Made by a program: the position numbers and the translations under genes
DNA from: Leptasterias polaris
Taxonomy: Eukaryota; Echinodermata; Asteroidea; Forcipulatida; Asteriidae
NCBI GenBank assembly: GCA_037783415.1
Contig: JAZGTN010000006.1
Coordinates: forward strand, 4,092,001 to 4,156,000
Reading direction: 5' to 3'
DNA: 64,000 nt
Notes under the pieces: generated by a model
Seen by the model: the letters and a program-made list of their open reading frames with translations, nothing else
Told to the model about the DNA's origin: nothing
Database searches by the model: none
Shown: positions 35,901 to 46,966 of the stretch, one piece after another
Layout: every line of letters starts with the position of its first letter
Position numbering within the stretch: position 1 is the stretch's first letter

Positions 35901-38175
35901 CATGTTGATTACAGTGTAAAATTATTGCTAGAAATATTGGTGTGATCATTAGGATCAAGCATTTTATGCCTGAACTGGTTTTACAATCTCTTTATAAAAT
36001 ACATTGATCGGTTCTTATCTTAACTACGGGATACTTGCATGGGGATCAAGTTCTACTACCAATCCTAATAGACTTCTTCTCTTACAGAAGCGAGCTCTTC
36101 GTATCATTAATTTTGCTGAATTTAACGCACATACAGATCCCCTTTTCCATAAATATGCAATTTTAAAGTGAATGATATTTATTGTCTTCAGCTTGGGTCC
36201 CTCATGTATCAACTCACTTGTAAAAATTTACCTTCTGCTATTCAATCAATTTTTTCTTTAAACTCAGATGTACATTCCCATTTCACCCGCCAAGCTTCTA
36301 ATTATCACATTTCTTACACTCGTACTTCCCTCGCTCTTAAAACTATTAAACATGAGGGACCATATGCTTTGGAACATGCTTAATGAAAAACTTAAAGCCT
36401 CCAAAAGCTTGTTTACTTTTAAACGTGTCTTTAAAGCTGATATACTGAAATCTTATTGTTGATGAGTTTTTTACAGATGTACATTGTATTTTGAACCATA
36501 CCACAGTGCAGACTCGGGTGGTCTCCTACATGGGATCCATGGTGTATACTATCATCCATAGCCACACTATGTTAAATCCATCGAGGGATACGCTGCTTTT
36601 GCATCACTCATGATTTCGTTCGATACTATATTGCTGACCGGCAAGATTGTTGTGTTTGATTGTTGTGTTAGTCCTAGTCCAATGTTTGTTCTCGTTATTT
36701 GATTGTATTATAGTGTTTGCTGTTTTTTCTTTGTAACATGCATGTGCATTGAGACCTGCTATTATATTTGTTTATTGGTGGCTCGACTCGACCACGGACC
36801 TCCACGGTTCACAACATTATTTTTTAATCTCAATGCATATGCATGTCACTATAGGGACCATTGCCTACAAGCTTTGCTTTTTAAATGGATCCCTCTGCAG
36901 TGTCACATAATGCTTTTTTTGTTTACATGTAATATTCTTCAAACCTATGCTGTAAAACATTTACTTTGCATTATGTAATGATTACTTTTGATGTATTTAT
37001 TATTGCCTTTTGCTTTTTTGATACTGTGGAAATAAACGAACCTTGAACCTTGAACCTTGAAGTGTGAAATTAATCGTATCACTGCTGCGACGCATAGCTA
37101 AACGTCTTCGAACAAAACATCAATCCTGTCCTCTTCAAAGAAAAACGTTGTGGGCCTAATGACCATCCAAGCAGGTGGCTCAGTTCCAAATTGACCATGG
37201 GGATCAGGGTTTGGTACCTTTTTCTAAAATTACCACGAAATTAATGTACAAATCATTGAAGGTCAAATAATTTGTTTTTCCAAAAGCACAGGAAAAGTGG
37301 GCCTCGATTTTAGGCCTCACTGATAAGTTCGACTGGGCCAATATTTGGACCAAATTAAACATGAACAATATTATGGACGCCAAAGACAAGGACACCTTTT
37401 AAGACTTTATCACAGGATTCTGCCAACCCGAGATAAACTTAAACGCATGAAAATCATAGATACAGTCGACTGTCCTTTCTGTAAATCCGACACTGAAACT
37501 GTCGAACATTTGTTTCTATACTGTAAAGAGGTTGTTGAACCCTGGTTATACGTCGAATTTTTAATTAGGAAACAAACTGGCTGCCGTTTCTTTTGTCTCA
37601 GTGATTGTATAAGAATTGTATGTATGAATTTGTCATTTGTATCTATGATAATTGTTGGCATGATGATCAATGTTATTTGGAGAATCCGGTGTGATCTGGT
37701 CTTCAATGAGGACAACGTTTTCACAAACACAAACATTACTATCATAAGACCTACAAAGAAACTCTCAGATCATTTCTACTAAGGGAGAGGAATAGGCTCC
37801 AAACAAGTAATTTTAACAAATTGTACAAATTCCTGTGTACTTTCAATGAAGACGAGAGTCCAAAATTTATGTTCTGATCAAAATCGAATTTTGTCACCTC
37901 TCAGTTACTGTCCTTTGTGTAGGCCTTAATTTTAATCTTTTTACTTGTACTAGGTTGCTTTTTCATGTTTTGATCTTGCCTTTGTTTGATATGTAATATC
38001 AACTTTGTTCATTGTCCTTTAGTTTCTAGTAACCTATATGTACTTGTGTACTGATCTATCAGTACTTGCTTTAATGTTCCATAGGAGATGTATATACTTG
38101 TAATTACTTGAGTTGAATAAACGGAGTCTATAAGAGCTCCACTCAAAAGAAAAAAAATAATAAATAATAATAATA
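32944..38175 (+). mobile_element. Tx1/L1-type LINE remnant, split by a second LINE
   Basis: The reverse transcriptase core starts [18 protein letters not shown], with one in-frame TAA near 33,063, then SIDQEKVFDRINW and GIRQGCPLSPLLYA. The YADD region is deleted near 33,430-33,480. The post-RT part (YWSGKPDKIKRATITGPRYM) follows at 33,546-34,048. After the inserted LINE it resumes with FRLYHRILPTRDKL and a CPFC...EHLFLYC zinc knuckle (37,390-37,780). The 3' end is an A-rich (AAT)n tail near 38,150-38,180. The 5' part including the endonuclease is missing. Tx1-clade assignment is by motif phrasing. Confidence 0.75.
34032..37059 (+). mobile_element. 5'-truncated L2/CR1-like LINE inserted in the Tx1-type LINE
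   Basis: It begins inside the endonuclease at GDFNINLL (34,035) and reads through SDISDHLPIF. The RT has NYRPISIL, LSKAFDTIDH, PQGSILGPLLF and FADDSNLF. Frame changes near 35,155 and 35,847, and later ones, make it a dead copy. The coding end is about 36,462, followed by a 3' UTR and an (ACCTTGA)n tail. The 8-bp target duplication AAGTGTGA is at 34,024-34,031 and 37,060-37,067, proving insertion into the older LINE. Confidence 0.85.
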
Positions 38176-38469
38176 ATTTAGGTAGTATTTTTCCTACGAT
38201 GCTGCTGTTGACATTGCTTTATTTTACAGGCTAGTAGGCATGGTAGGGAGGCCGAGGTAGTAAAAACTAATACTTGACATGTTTTTACAATTAAAAGGAT
38301 ATTGTTGAGATGACACGGCAAGCAGGGATTGATCAAACTATACACATCTGCCATCTAGAATCTCGACGACCTCATCAGACTCACTTCGACGGAAATAATC
38401 AAAGAGCGCCACCAATTGACAGAAAAGTGAAGAACGTTTTGGCGAAAATAAGGTCCAAATCAATTTAAA

Positions 38470-38838
38470 AACAGGCGACGCGACGGACGACGGCACGACG
38501 GACGACGGGCGACGCGACGGCACGACGCGACGGACGACGGGCGACGCGACGGCACGACGCGACGGACGACGGACGACGCGACGGGCGACGCGACGGACGA
38601 CGCGACGGGCGACGCGACGGACGACGCGACGGACGACGCGACGGCACGACGCGACGGACGACGGCACGACGCGACGGACGACGGATGTCCAAGTCACCAT
38701 GCAAATCAATTGAAAAACAGGCGACGCGACGGGCGACGGCACGACGCGACGCACGACGCGACGGGCGACGGCACGACGCGACGGACGACGCGACGGACGA
38801 CGGAATAGGCGACGCGACGGCACGACGCGACGCATATC
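38470..38838 (-). repeat. GC-rich minisatellite, copy B, inverted
   Basis: This is the reverse-complement version of 30,775-31,160: GACGCGACGGACGACGG units, the same spacer (CCAAGTCACCATGCAAATCA) and the same outer flank (TTTAGAACACCATAG). An extra spacer-like end (AAATCAATTTAAAAACAGGC) lies on the inner side. Confidence 0.9.
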
Positions 38839-39149
38839 TGTCGTCTTTAGAACACCATAGAGAACAGACTCCACTATTACACTCCTCACAAAACATTAGG
38901 GTAATACTTGTTCCAGTTAATTGGCATTACCCTGGCTTCATCATGCGATCAGTCTATTTCTGGTTCTTTGTGCATTCACCACTGTTTTTATTTTTAAAAA
39001 ATTTAAAATAATTGTTATGGCCAGATGCTGAGGATCTGGTTGAGGGTGCATGTGCTGGAAACCTCTCCTCTTTTTTATAATACGCAGTTCTTATATAGCG
39101 CTTTATACTCCCGATTTAGTAGCTTCTTGTTCTTTTAGGGTTTCATGGA

Positions 39150-39290
39150 ATTCCTGTTTCTATGTACAGTTGTTTTATATTTGTAGTGGCTTGTTTTACA
39201 TCTTTATAATTATCTGTAAAGCGCCTTGAGCGTATTTTTAGGCGGATTTTGGCGCCCTATAAATGCTTTTTATTATTATTATTATTTAAA
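39150..39290 (+). mobile_element. retroelement 3' tail with (ATT)n
   Basis: GTAAAGCGCCTTGAGCGTAT, then GGCGGATTTTGGCGCCC, TATAAATG and (TTA)n. Same type as 4,310-4,560. Confidence 0.5.
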
Positions 39291-39725
39291 GAACAGACTC
39301 CACTATTACACTCCTCACAAAACCCGTCCTCAGAGTATAATCAACGGAAATTCTAATCTTCAGAATCTATTAATGAAGAGTCTAGCTTGATCCATAATAT
39401 TTTTTTAATAAAATTTTCTGCTTCATAATTACCGACTTATTTAAAGCATTTTTAAGTTAAAGTCATATCAAACGTTTTGGGCTCAGCGGTTTTTGTATGC
39501 ACAATAGTCAATACACACGCTGAACTACAAGAACAGACACCACAATTAAACCCCCCACACAACCTGTTCTCAAAGTAAACGAAGTTCTTCAAATTTTCAG
39601 AATCTATTAATAAAGAGTCTAGCTTGATCAAAAATATTTGTTTACAGATTTTTCCTTTTTATATCACCGACTTATTTAAAGTTAAAGTTATCTCACGTTT
39701 GGGGCTCATCGGTTTGATACACAAT
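39290..39725 (+). repeat. two tandem copies of a repeat of about 240 bp
   Basis: GAACAGACTCCACTATTACA and TCTATTAATGAAGAGTCTAG (39,290 on) recur as GAACAGACACCACAATTAAA and TCTATTAATAAAGAGTCTAG (39,530 on), each ending in a TTTGGGCTCA-like phrase. A partial copy (GAACAGACTCCACTATTACA) adjoins minisatellite B at 38,862, and GTTTGGGGCTCATAATACA at 30,697 flanks minisatellite A. Confidence 0.65.
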
Positions 39726-39914
39726 AGATGGATTGTAATACGCGTCATTGACCGCCATCTTTGATGTAAAACAATGGAAAAGTGCACGCGTGTACGCGCT
39801 ACGCACGACTCTCAGCCAATGATAGCTCTTCACGCGTGCACAATTCATCAAAGATGGCGGCCAATGACGTCTATTCCAATCACTGATCTCTATAATATAC
39901 TGATTGCAATCCAT
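39726..39914. mobile_element. palindromic MITE of about 190 bp
   Basis: AGATGGATTGTAATACGCGT and CATTGACCGCCATCTTTGAT at the left face ATCAAAGATGGCGGCCAATG and GATTGCAATCCATCT at the right. The inner loop contains a second palindromic CACGCGTG pair. Confidence 0.7.
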
Positions 39915-41239
39915 CTATACAACGTGTTGTCAATACGCACACTGTCTGCAAGAACAGGCTCCTACAAAATAGACAGAACCCACTCTAAAAATGTTTGACT
40001 CCACAAAATGGCGGGCCGCGCTGTAAAAGGAAAACCACACAATTTTGAGGGATATTTGTGTAAATCAACTAATTCTACTTAAAACATCTTTCCAACCATA
40101 TATGTGTCATTACTAACTTCTCCCTTCACCTGACATGAGATTAACAATGTAACAGAATATACAGTCAAGTGCAAGTTACGATGATGATTGCTTGAACAAT
40201 ATGGACGGGGAGGCCACCTTCAAAAAGGGACGTGTCCGAATTGGCTCACGGCTGTGGCTCACGGCTGTGGCTATAGCTAAGGGTGTTGCTAAGTGCAGTC
40301 TATGCTTCATCTAGTGCTAAAGCGGTGATCCAGCCACAGGCTTAGTAGTACAGCGGATAAGCTCCCATATTATGAAAATTGTGCACTTTTTGAGAAAAGC
40401 ATGAAACTTCTAGCATAGTTAGTTTTGACCATAAGGTTCATTTTCAGATGTGGAGGGAAGTCAGATTTGACCTCTGAGGACCGTGAGAGGTCATATCCAA
40501 AATGGCTGCCAGTCTGCATTGTCTAATGTACAAACACGCATAATTTTGGAATCAAACAGTGTAGAAAAACGTCCAAGGTGTCATTTTCAACTAAATTGGG
40601 GGTGCCAATTCATTTGATGAGACTTTTGAGACCGCCAGAACACAAGGAAATGCATGAAGGTCAAGGTCAAGGTCAAAATTGACCCCAAAATAGCAAATTT
40701 TGAATGTTTACAACATGTTTTACCAAAATATTTTGTGTGTGTTCTTCCCTATAATATTCTCAAATTGCTCAAGGAGTGGTTCCCCCGCATAGTCCCCCAT
40801 CTTAATTCATTTTCAGTTAGTTTATTTCACTTATTAGCACCAGAACATTCTTTGTCTTGTAACTGACCGTTGCATAATGGTCAGTGGGCAGCTAGGCATT
40901 ATTTGGCAAACACCTCAATTCAAGTCTGGAAAACTGCGCTTTAGGGTAGAAGAGTGTGCTCTCCAAAGTTGCGTCTTGAACTGTTTACAACATGAGCTGT
41001 GGACAACATTGACCACAATCCTAGCTCTGCAACTGCAAATAATTCCTTCCACGGCATCGGAATCTCACTTATGCAGCATCCGTCACACACACATGGTGGA
41101 ACTGAACGTAGTGTAGCGGTGATTAGTCAAGCTAGCTCTTCCACCAAGTCAGTGACACCTCTGCCATCGGCCTACACAATTGTGCCACCAACTGCCCTCA
41201 AGAAAAAATTACTTTAGTGTGCCGGCTGTACAAGGTCCC

Positions 41240-43935
41240 GTGAGACCTTCCAACCTCCTGGCTGCTGCGTCTGCTACAGAAGATGAGTTTGCGTGGCTCA
41301 GCAAAGTCAAGATGGCCGTTGAAAACGTTGGATGGTTGGATATCGTGGCCTGCCTACCATGCTGACTAACACCAAGCTGTCATCACATTTGCAGCACTCA
41401 ACGCACTATTGCCTCTGTTTCTTGACAATACACACTCCATGGCAATGATACGGCACTCCATGAACATCGTCAATGCAGCAGTTCAGCACTTGAACCCAGG
41501 TCAAATTCCTGTCCTTGCCGCCGACCAACCCCTGTATGCTCTTGCAAAGGAAGTTTGGTGGACCTGGCCAGACACTCACGGAAAGGATCGCTTTTGGATC
41601 ATGTTTGGTGGTCTACACATCGAGATGGCCACGTTACAGTTGTTGGGAGACCGGTTGGAAGACAGTGCCTGGACGAACGCCCTGGTACAGGCCGACATTG
41701 CAAGTTCCGGAACAGCCAATTCCTTCATACTTGCCAGCCATGTCACCAAGACTCGCCACGCCTACCAGGTCATAGCTGCAAGCCCATTTACTCTCCTCCA
41801 ACAAGCTTACATTGAGGACTGCACATCCGATGATACTGATGCCTTTCAACCAGATAGTACGCCTTTTGAGGAGTGGTGCGTACGGCGAGCAAATGCTTGT
41901 GTCCACTTTGGTTACTGGCTTTAGACCCTGGCATTTGAGCTTCTCTTGCTGCGGTACATCAGGTCTCTTCGTAAAGGTAACTTCAAGCTGTACGTGGAAT
42001 CCCCGACACAGATTATGCCCTGGATGTTTGCCCTAGATCACACGCACTACTCCAAATGGCTTCCGTACACATCCGTGACATGACGACCCTCGCTGTAAAA
42101 CACCCATATGTCCTAGCAGAATTCATTTCTGGAAATGTTGTGGTGCACAAAACCAGTAACATGATTCTCTGCCATGGCAATTCAACAGTGCCATGAGCAG
42201 AACAATGCAATGGTGAAAGGTCCTTTAAGGGCGTGGGGCTAATGGACTGACTGGCAATCCAGGAGCACTCTGACGCTGGCTGCTAGCAGGGCCAGCAAAT
42301 TGCCAAGATCACTAAAGAGTTTGAGGAAAAGGCCATAAAGCAACATATTAGGGTGCTGCTGACACTGGACACCATCACCATGACCAGCAACCTGGAGTGC
42401 AAGCAGCATTTCTGAGGGGTGTTAAGGCACTTGTGTACAACACCTGTCACACAAACACTTCCAAAGAACAAGTTGCCACTTTTCAGTAGGCCACCGGCCA
42501 AGGTAATGTCAAAACAGAAGGCACAGCTCGCAGCACTTTAGAGTGACTGTGGTTTCTTTTGAGGCTGTAAATCTTGTGTCAGACACAGGATGGAGACATG
42601 GACAATTTCTTCTCCCATGAAAACCAGGCAGCTCTGTCATTTGGAGGAAAAATGCAGATTGGAGTTAAAGCATAGGTATCTACTTCACTGCCTGGAATCA
42701 ATTCTGCTCGAAAACAATAGTGCACCTGTGGTATGGCCGATGCAATAATTCTTGATGGTGCAGCTGTGGTTCACATGCTTAATCCTGGAACATCAAGAAC
42801 ATTTCAAGAGTATGGAGAAAGAGTGTTTGCCCCATTCATCTTTGCTCAACTCGAGAAAAGCATCCTCATCGACCTTGTCTTGGATGTATACTTACCTGCT
42901 AGCCTGAAAGCTCCAACAAGACAGAATAGGGGAAAGGACACCAGGAAAAAGGTGGCTCCTTCTACTGTGCTGCCAAAAAAAACGGAAGGACTTTCTTCGA
43001 GTCAATGAGAACAAAGCCGAATTGTTTGTTTTCCTGTCACGCAAAGCTGTTCATCTTCAACTACCACAGGGCAAGGAACTGTATGCAACAGATGGAAGTG
43101 GAATACTCTGATCTCCTGCTGAGCTGCCTGCCTTGCCCCAAGCTCACTAGTGGAGGCTGACACTCGTCTACTAGCTTCTGTATGTGGCAGACGCTGTGCA
43201 AAAAGGGTGTAAAAAGGTAGCCATACGTGATGTGTTTGTACTGGCTGTGGCTTATTTAAGCAAGACAGCTCCTGATGAGGTGTGGATCGCCTTTGGTGTT
43301 GGGTCAAGCTTTTTGTACATAGCTGTTCACGAAATGGCTGCCACAATTAATCCGACACAGTGTCTGACTCTCCCAGTCTTTCATGCGTTCACCGGGTGTG
43401 ATACTGTATCTGCATTCGTTTGCAGTGGAAAGAAGACTGCCTGGGAAACTTGGAAGTCTTTCCCAGAGGTGAATGATGCTTTCAGTGAGCTCCTACATGT
43501 ATGCATGCCAAGTGTTGGTCAGTGAAGGATCAATGTTACTGCTAGAACGATTTGTGGTGCTGATGTACGACCGAATCAGTGAGAGCATGGAAGTGAATGA
43601 TGCCAGGAAACAGCTCTTCACACAGAAGTCTCCCTGGATAACATTCCTCCAACCCAGGCAGCACTCAAGCAACACATCAAGCGCACTTGCTACCAGGCCA
43701 ACTGTTGGAACCAGGCATTGACCAAGGATCCAGAGATAACAGAGCCATCTGACTGGGGCTGGACAAACAAAACAACTGGCCGGAAGCCTCTTTGGACCAC
43801 TCTACCTGAGGCATCAAAATCGTGCCCTGACTTGATCCACTGTCACTGCAAGAAAGGGTGCACTGGACGTTGCAGATGTGGCAAAGCTGCACTAAAGTGC
43901 ACTGCATGTGCTCTTGTTCTGGAGACTGTTAGATT
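41240..43935 (+). pseudogene. multi-copy transposon protein, frameshifted
   Basis: Successive frames give: SATEDEFAWLSKVK (41,270); ALNALLPLFLDNTHSMAMIR and HSMNIVNAAVQHLNPGQIPV with MFGGLHIEMATLQLLGD (41,395-41,924); a continuation ELLLLRYIRSLRKGNFKLYV then FALDHTHYSKWLP beyond a stop at 41,922; ILDGAAVVHMLNPGTSRTF (42,733-43,008); DVFVLAVAYLSK and TLPVFHAFTGCDTVSAF (43,184-43,525); a Cys-rich end CHCKKGCTGRCRCGKAALKC (43,840-43,910). I recall this order from a repeated uncharacterised protein family in cnidarians and echinoderms. The 42.7-43.5 kb part resembles PIN/FEN-like nuclease text, which is inference. At least five breaks. Confidence 0.6.
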
Positions 43936-44045
43936 TTGATTGTTACCATTAGGATATTCATAAGTTGTGGACAGTGCTAAATTAATGTGGATATCTATAG
44001 TGGTATTGAAGAGGTTTTAGGTCGTATTTGGAATAGCTTTTTGGG

Positions 44046-44340
44046 TCTTCTGGGCACAATTTGATAGAGCTGCTTACCGGTAAGCAAATTTTTGTGCTAA
44101 CTGTAGTAGACAAATTTGCTTAAGCATAAGCACATTTCACAGGTTAGCAAGAAAATAGGGCGGCCACCTTGTGCGTTTACAATGGGTTTGCATTGGTATG
44201 TCATCAATTTTCGTGCAGTAAGCACCGTAAGGTTAGCATACATTTTTGTGTGCTTAGTTATCGGTTAGTAGCGCATGAAGTAGAAACCCATACGTAAGCA
44301 TCAAATTGGTCGTTAAGCAGCTCTATGAAATTGGGCCCTG
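44046..44340. mobile_element. MITE with ATAGAGCTGCTTA ends, copy 1
   Basis: GGGCACAATTTGATAGAGCT, then GCTTACCGGTAAGC at the left; TTAAGCAGCTCTATGAAATT and GGGCCCTGG at the right. Copy 2 is at 63,535-63,730. It lies inside the right half of the decayed transposon. Confidence 0.75.
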
Positions 44341-45089
44341 GAAAGTTAAAGTGGTGGTAATATTAACATGGGTCTTTTCTATTTATTTTTAATTATTACT
44401 CCTAAGTGTCAAAATAGAGCCAAAGTTTAAACAAAAAATCACTTTTTTGGCCTAATTTGACGTTTACCTTGACCTAAATACATATTTTTTGAGTTTTGGC
44501 GATTTCAAAAGTATTACCAAATGATTTGGCATCCCCAATTTAGTTTAAAATGACACCTGAAACGTTTTTCTACACTATTTGGTTCGAAATTTAAGCTTGT
44601 TTGTACATCAGACAATGCGGACTGGCGGCCATTTTGGATTTGACCTCTCAGGGTCATCAGAGGTCAAATCTGACTTCCCTCCACATCTGAAAATAAATCT
44701 TATGGTGAAAACTAACTATGCTAGAAGTTTCATGCTTTTCTCAAAAAGTGCACAATTTTCTTGCTTAGCCGCTGCACTATAGCAGTAGCTCTGGCAGGAG
44801 TGCTGAAATCTCAGTTTAACGCGGAGCCTGCTGCTGGTTGGGCCACAGCCGGCCGTACCGCCGAAGTCGCTCGATCCCGGGCAGCGGCGAACCGACATAG
44901 CGCCCTCTATAGCAAATGCCGTTCCACTCTGCGGTATCCCGCCCTCTGCGTTGGGCTGCACACTCTATGACATGACGTCAGGCTGCGGAATATCTTCACT
45001 ATATATGGGAATGGAATTGGAGGCAGGCCCCGTCGCTCTGATACAGTAGCTGGAACAGCTGTGTATCTCTCCAACTGGGCTGTCCAAAT

Positions 45090-45245
45090 ATGGCCGATGG
45101 TAATGATGATGAGCGGCTTTTCGATGTCTTGGACTTCCTCCCCAATGCTCCAGTGTGCATCCTTATCTGCGTCTACTGGACTTCATCGCACCCCGGCATA
45201 CTCATTTACGGAAACTGTTCCTGGGAGCCTGCGGTTAATACTTAA
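45090..45245 (+). CDS. possible short ORF of 51 residues, unrecognised
   Basis: ATG in GGCCGATGG-type context at 45,090, stop at 45,243-45,245. The product begins MADGNDDERLFDVLDFLPNA and contains CILICVYW. About 80-90 bp upstream are CTATATATGGG (TATA-like, near 44,999) and TGACGTCA (CRE palindrome, near 44,973). That promoter-like layout is the only reason to list it. I recognise no family. It could be a first exon or chance. Confidence 0.22.
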   Translation: MADGNDDERLFDVLDFLPNAPVCILICVYWTSSHPGILIYGNCSWEPAVNT

Positions 45246-45934
45246 TCTTCCACATATTTTTTATTTTTTTTATTTTTTTTTAAATACTAATCATCAATAC
45301 ATTCCTAATATCCAAAAGCATACAACTAAAAATGGTTAACAGTTTTCCCAAACATACGGGTAACCGAAGTCTGTAGAGTGCAGTCTGCATCATGTCAACC
45401 TTGTCTTGATTGTAGACAGCTGAAAATATCAAATTCTCTTGGTTTTTATCACAGGTGTCAAGGTGTATGAGGGATCCACTCGCAACATCTGGTAAAAACA
45501 TCACACCTGAACTACCACTTATTATAGAAATCTAAATATAACCTGTAGGCCCGTCATCAACTGAGGGAATACCCTCTCAAGGGGCTAGTTCTACTTATAG
45601 AGGGCAAGCAGAATACGAGCTCTAGCCCGGAATACCTCTCTCTTGAAAACAGGACCACACACACCACCCAAAGGGCCGGTTGGTAGCCAAAAATAGGTCC
45701 TCGGTCCGCAGCCGGTGATTTAATCAGTCGCCTCTCCTAATAATGCAGAGGTTTTTGATGCTGTTTTTTGGTTACTGCGTGCGGTGACGTCATTTGCAAT
45801 CTGCATCAAAGTTTGACCATTTCTGGCGAGAATAATAACGGCTGCAGAGAAACGACAAGTGACTCGACTTTTCACGGAGGAAACACTATTCTCAGAACTT
45901 CAATGACTAGAGGGTTACTGATTAATAGTTAATC

Positions 45935-46020
45935 ATTCAATCGACTGATCAATCGACCAATCAGTCGATCTGCATGGATCAATCGACCAATCAGTCGATC
46001 TGCATGGATCAATAAACCAA
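45935..46020 (+). repeat. tandem 30-bp repeat and ATCAATCGACC-rich stretch
   Basis: GATCAATCGACCAATCAGTC followed by GATCTGCATG is repeated directly, with weaker copies (ATCAATAAACCAATCAATAA) on to about 46,150. Further right, CACAGTTCTTCGTGCGTAAA then CTATTGTTGAC is duplicated at about 46,276 and 46,316. Confidence 0.7.
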
Positions 46021-46681
46021 TCAATAAAACTTAACGAATCAACAGCAAACCATAATTAACAATCAATCAGATAAACCAATCAACCGAATAACTGACTTTG
46101 GCCTATCCACTATCGACCACTAATTGATCAATTTGGTCACCAAATCAATCAATCAGTGAAATCACATGGGTCAATAAATTATTAAACATTCGACCCCTTA
46201 TAATTTTCTTTGTTTGCATGACACCGTAGACAGAGATACGTAATACGCGGGTATGCAGTTTCCCAGAGTACAGACTCATGTACACAGTTCTTCGTGCGTA
46301 AACTATTGTTGACACACAGTTCTTCGTGCGTAAACTATTGTTGACGCAAGAGGTCATACTAAACCCGAATCTAATGTCTCACACTACAGACAGAAGACGC
46401 GGAAACGCTGTCGCGGTTGACTTTCGATCAGTGGCCAGGCAGATCTGATCGTGATCTGTTGTTGCTAGCTCTTTTACTGAGCAGACACCGTGAGAGACAT
46501 GGACGTCTAGTTTGTGGATACAATTTCATAATCTTTGGCAGCCTTCGGGGAGGAACGGCCGTCACTGGAAACGCTCAAAATAAAAGGCCTACGTCATCCG
46601 CTGCCAAGGCAACTAGAACCCCACGTGCCGAGGAAATTTTTGAGTGATTGGGACGAAGTAGCGCGTTGCATCATGGGTAGG

Positions 46682-46710
46682 TGAAGAGTAGCAAAGATGG
46701 CGGACACCGA
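46682..46710 (+). promoter_or_regulatory. YY1-like motif overlapping the PPP1R12 start codon
   Basis: AAAGATGGCGGAC places the AAnATGGCG consensus of YY1 on the initiator ATG at 46,697, a common arrangement in housekeeping promoters of animals. GCATCATGGGTAG lies 20 bp upstream. There is no TATA box nearby. Function is inferred from motif only. Confidence 0.4.
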
Positions 46711-46966
46711 AGATGATACTGCCGTCGGTTCTCGGCCGAAATCGGCGTTAATGAGGCGACATGAACAATTGCAACGCTGGAAAGGCTCAGAACTCGATAA
46801 GGAAAAAAATTACATTGATCCTAAGAGAATAAAAGTGAAATTTCATCAAGGATGTGTGTTTCTAGCGGCGTGTGCCAGCGGCGACACGGACGAGGTGAAG
46901 AAAATGTTGGCGAAGGGAGCTGACATAAATTATGCAAATGTAGACGGATTGACCGCTCTCCACCAA
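46697..46966 (+). CDS. PPP1R12A: myosin phosphatase targeting subunit (PPP1R12/MYPT), exon 1
   Basis: 90 codons from ATG to the donor GTAAGTAAA. MYPT proteins bind PP1c-delta and direct it to phosphorylated myosin light chain. Visible signatures: the PP1-docking KVKF motif (about residues 47-50), preceded by the basic, polar head ALMRRHEQLQRWKGSE typical of MYPT; then the first ankyrin repeats FLAACASGDTDEVKKML and GADINYANVDGLTALHQ, nearly as in vertebrate MYPT1/2. The start gives a slightly longer acidic N-terminus (MADTEDDTAVGS). The gene continues at 60,662 and beyond the window. Whether the vertebrate A, B or C paralogue is nearest cannot be told; invertebrates usually have one. Confidence 0.92.

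Larger units (their letters stand above)
40355..44780 (+). mobile_element. decayed DNA transposon with about 270-bp terminal inverted repeats
   Basis: GAAAATTGTGCACTTTTTGA and GAAAAGCATGAAACTTCTAG at 40,375-40,425 are mirrored by CTAGAAGTTTCATGCTTTTC and TCAAAAAGTGCACAATTTTC at 44,718-44,760. Homology continues inward through GGAGGGAAGTCAGATTTGAC and GTAGAAAAACGT to about 40,640 and 44,500. The arms differ by many substitutions, so the copy is old. The interior encodes a broken transposon protein. Exact ends and target duplication were not resolved. Confidence 0.7.
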
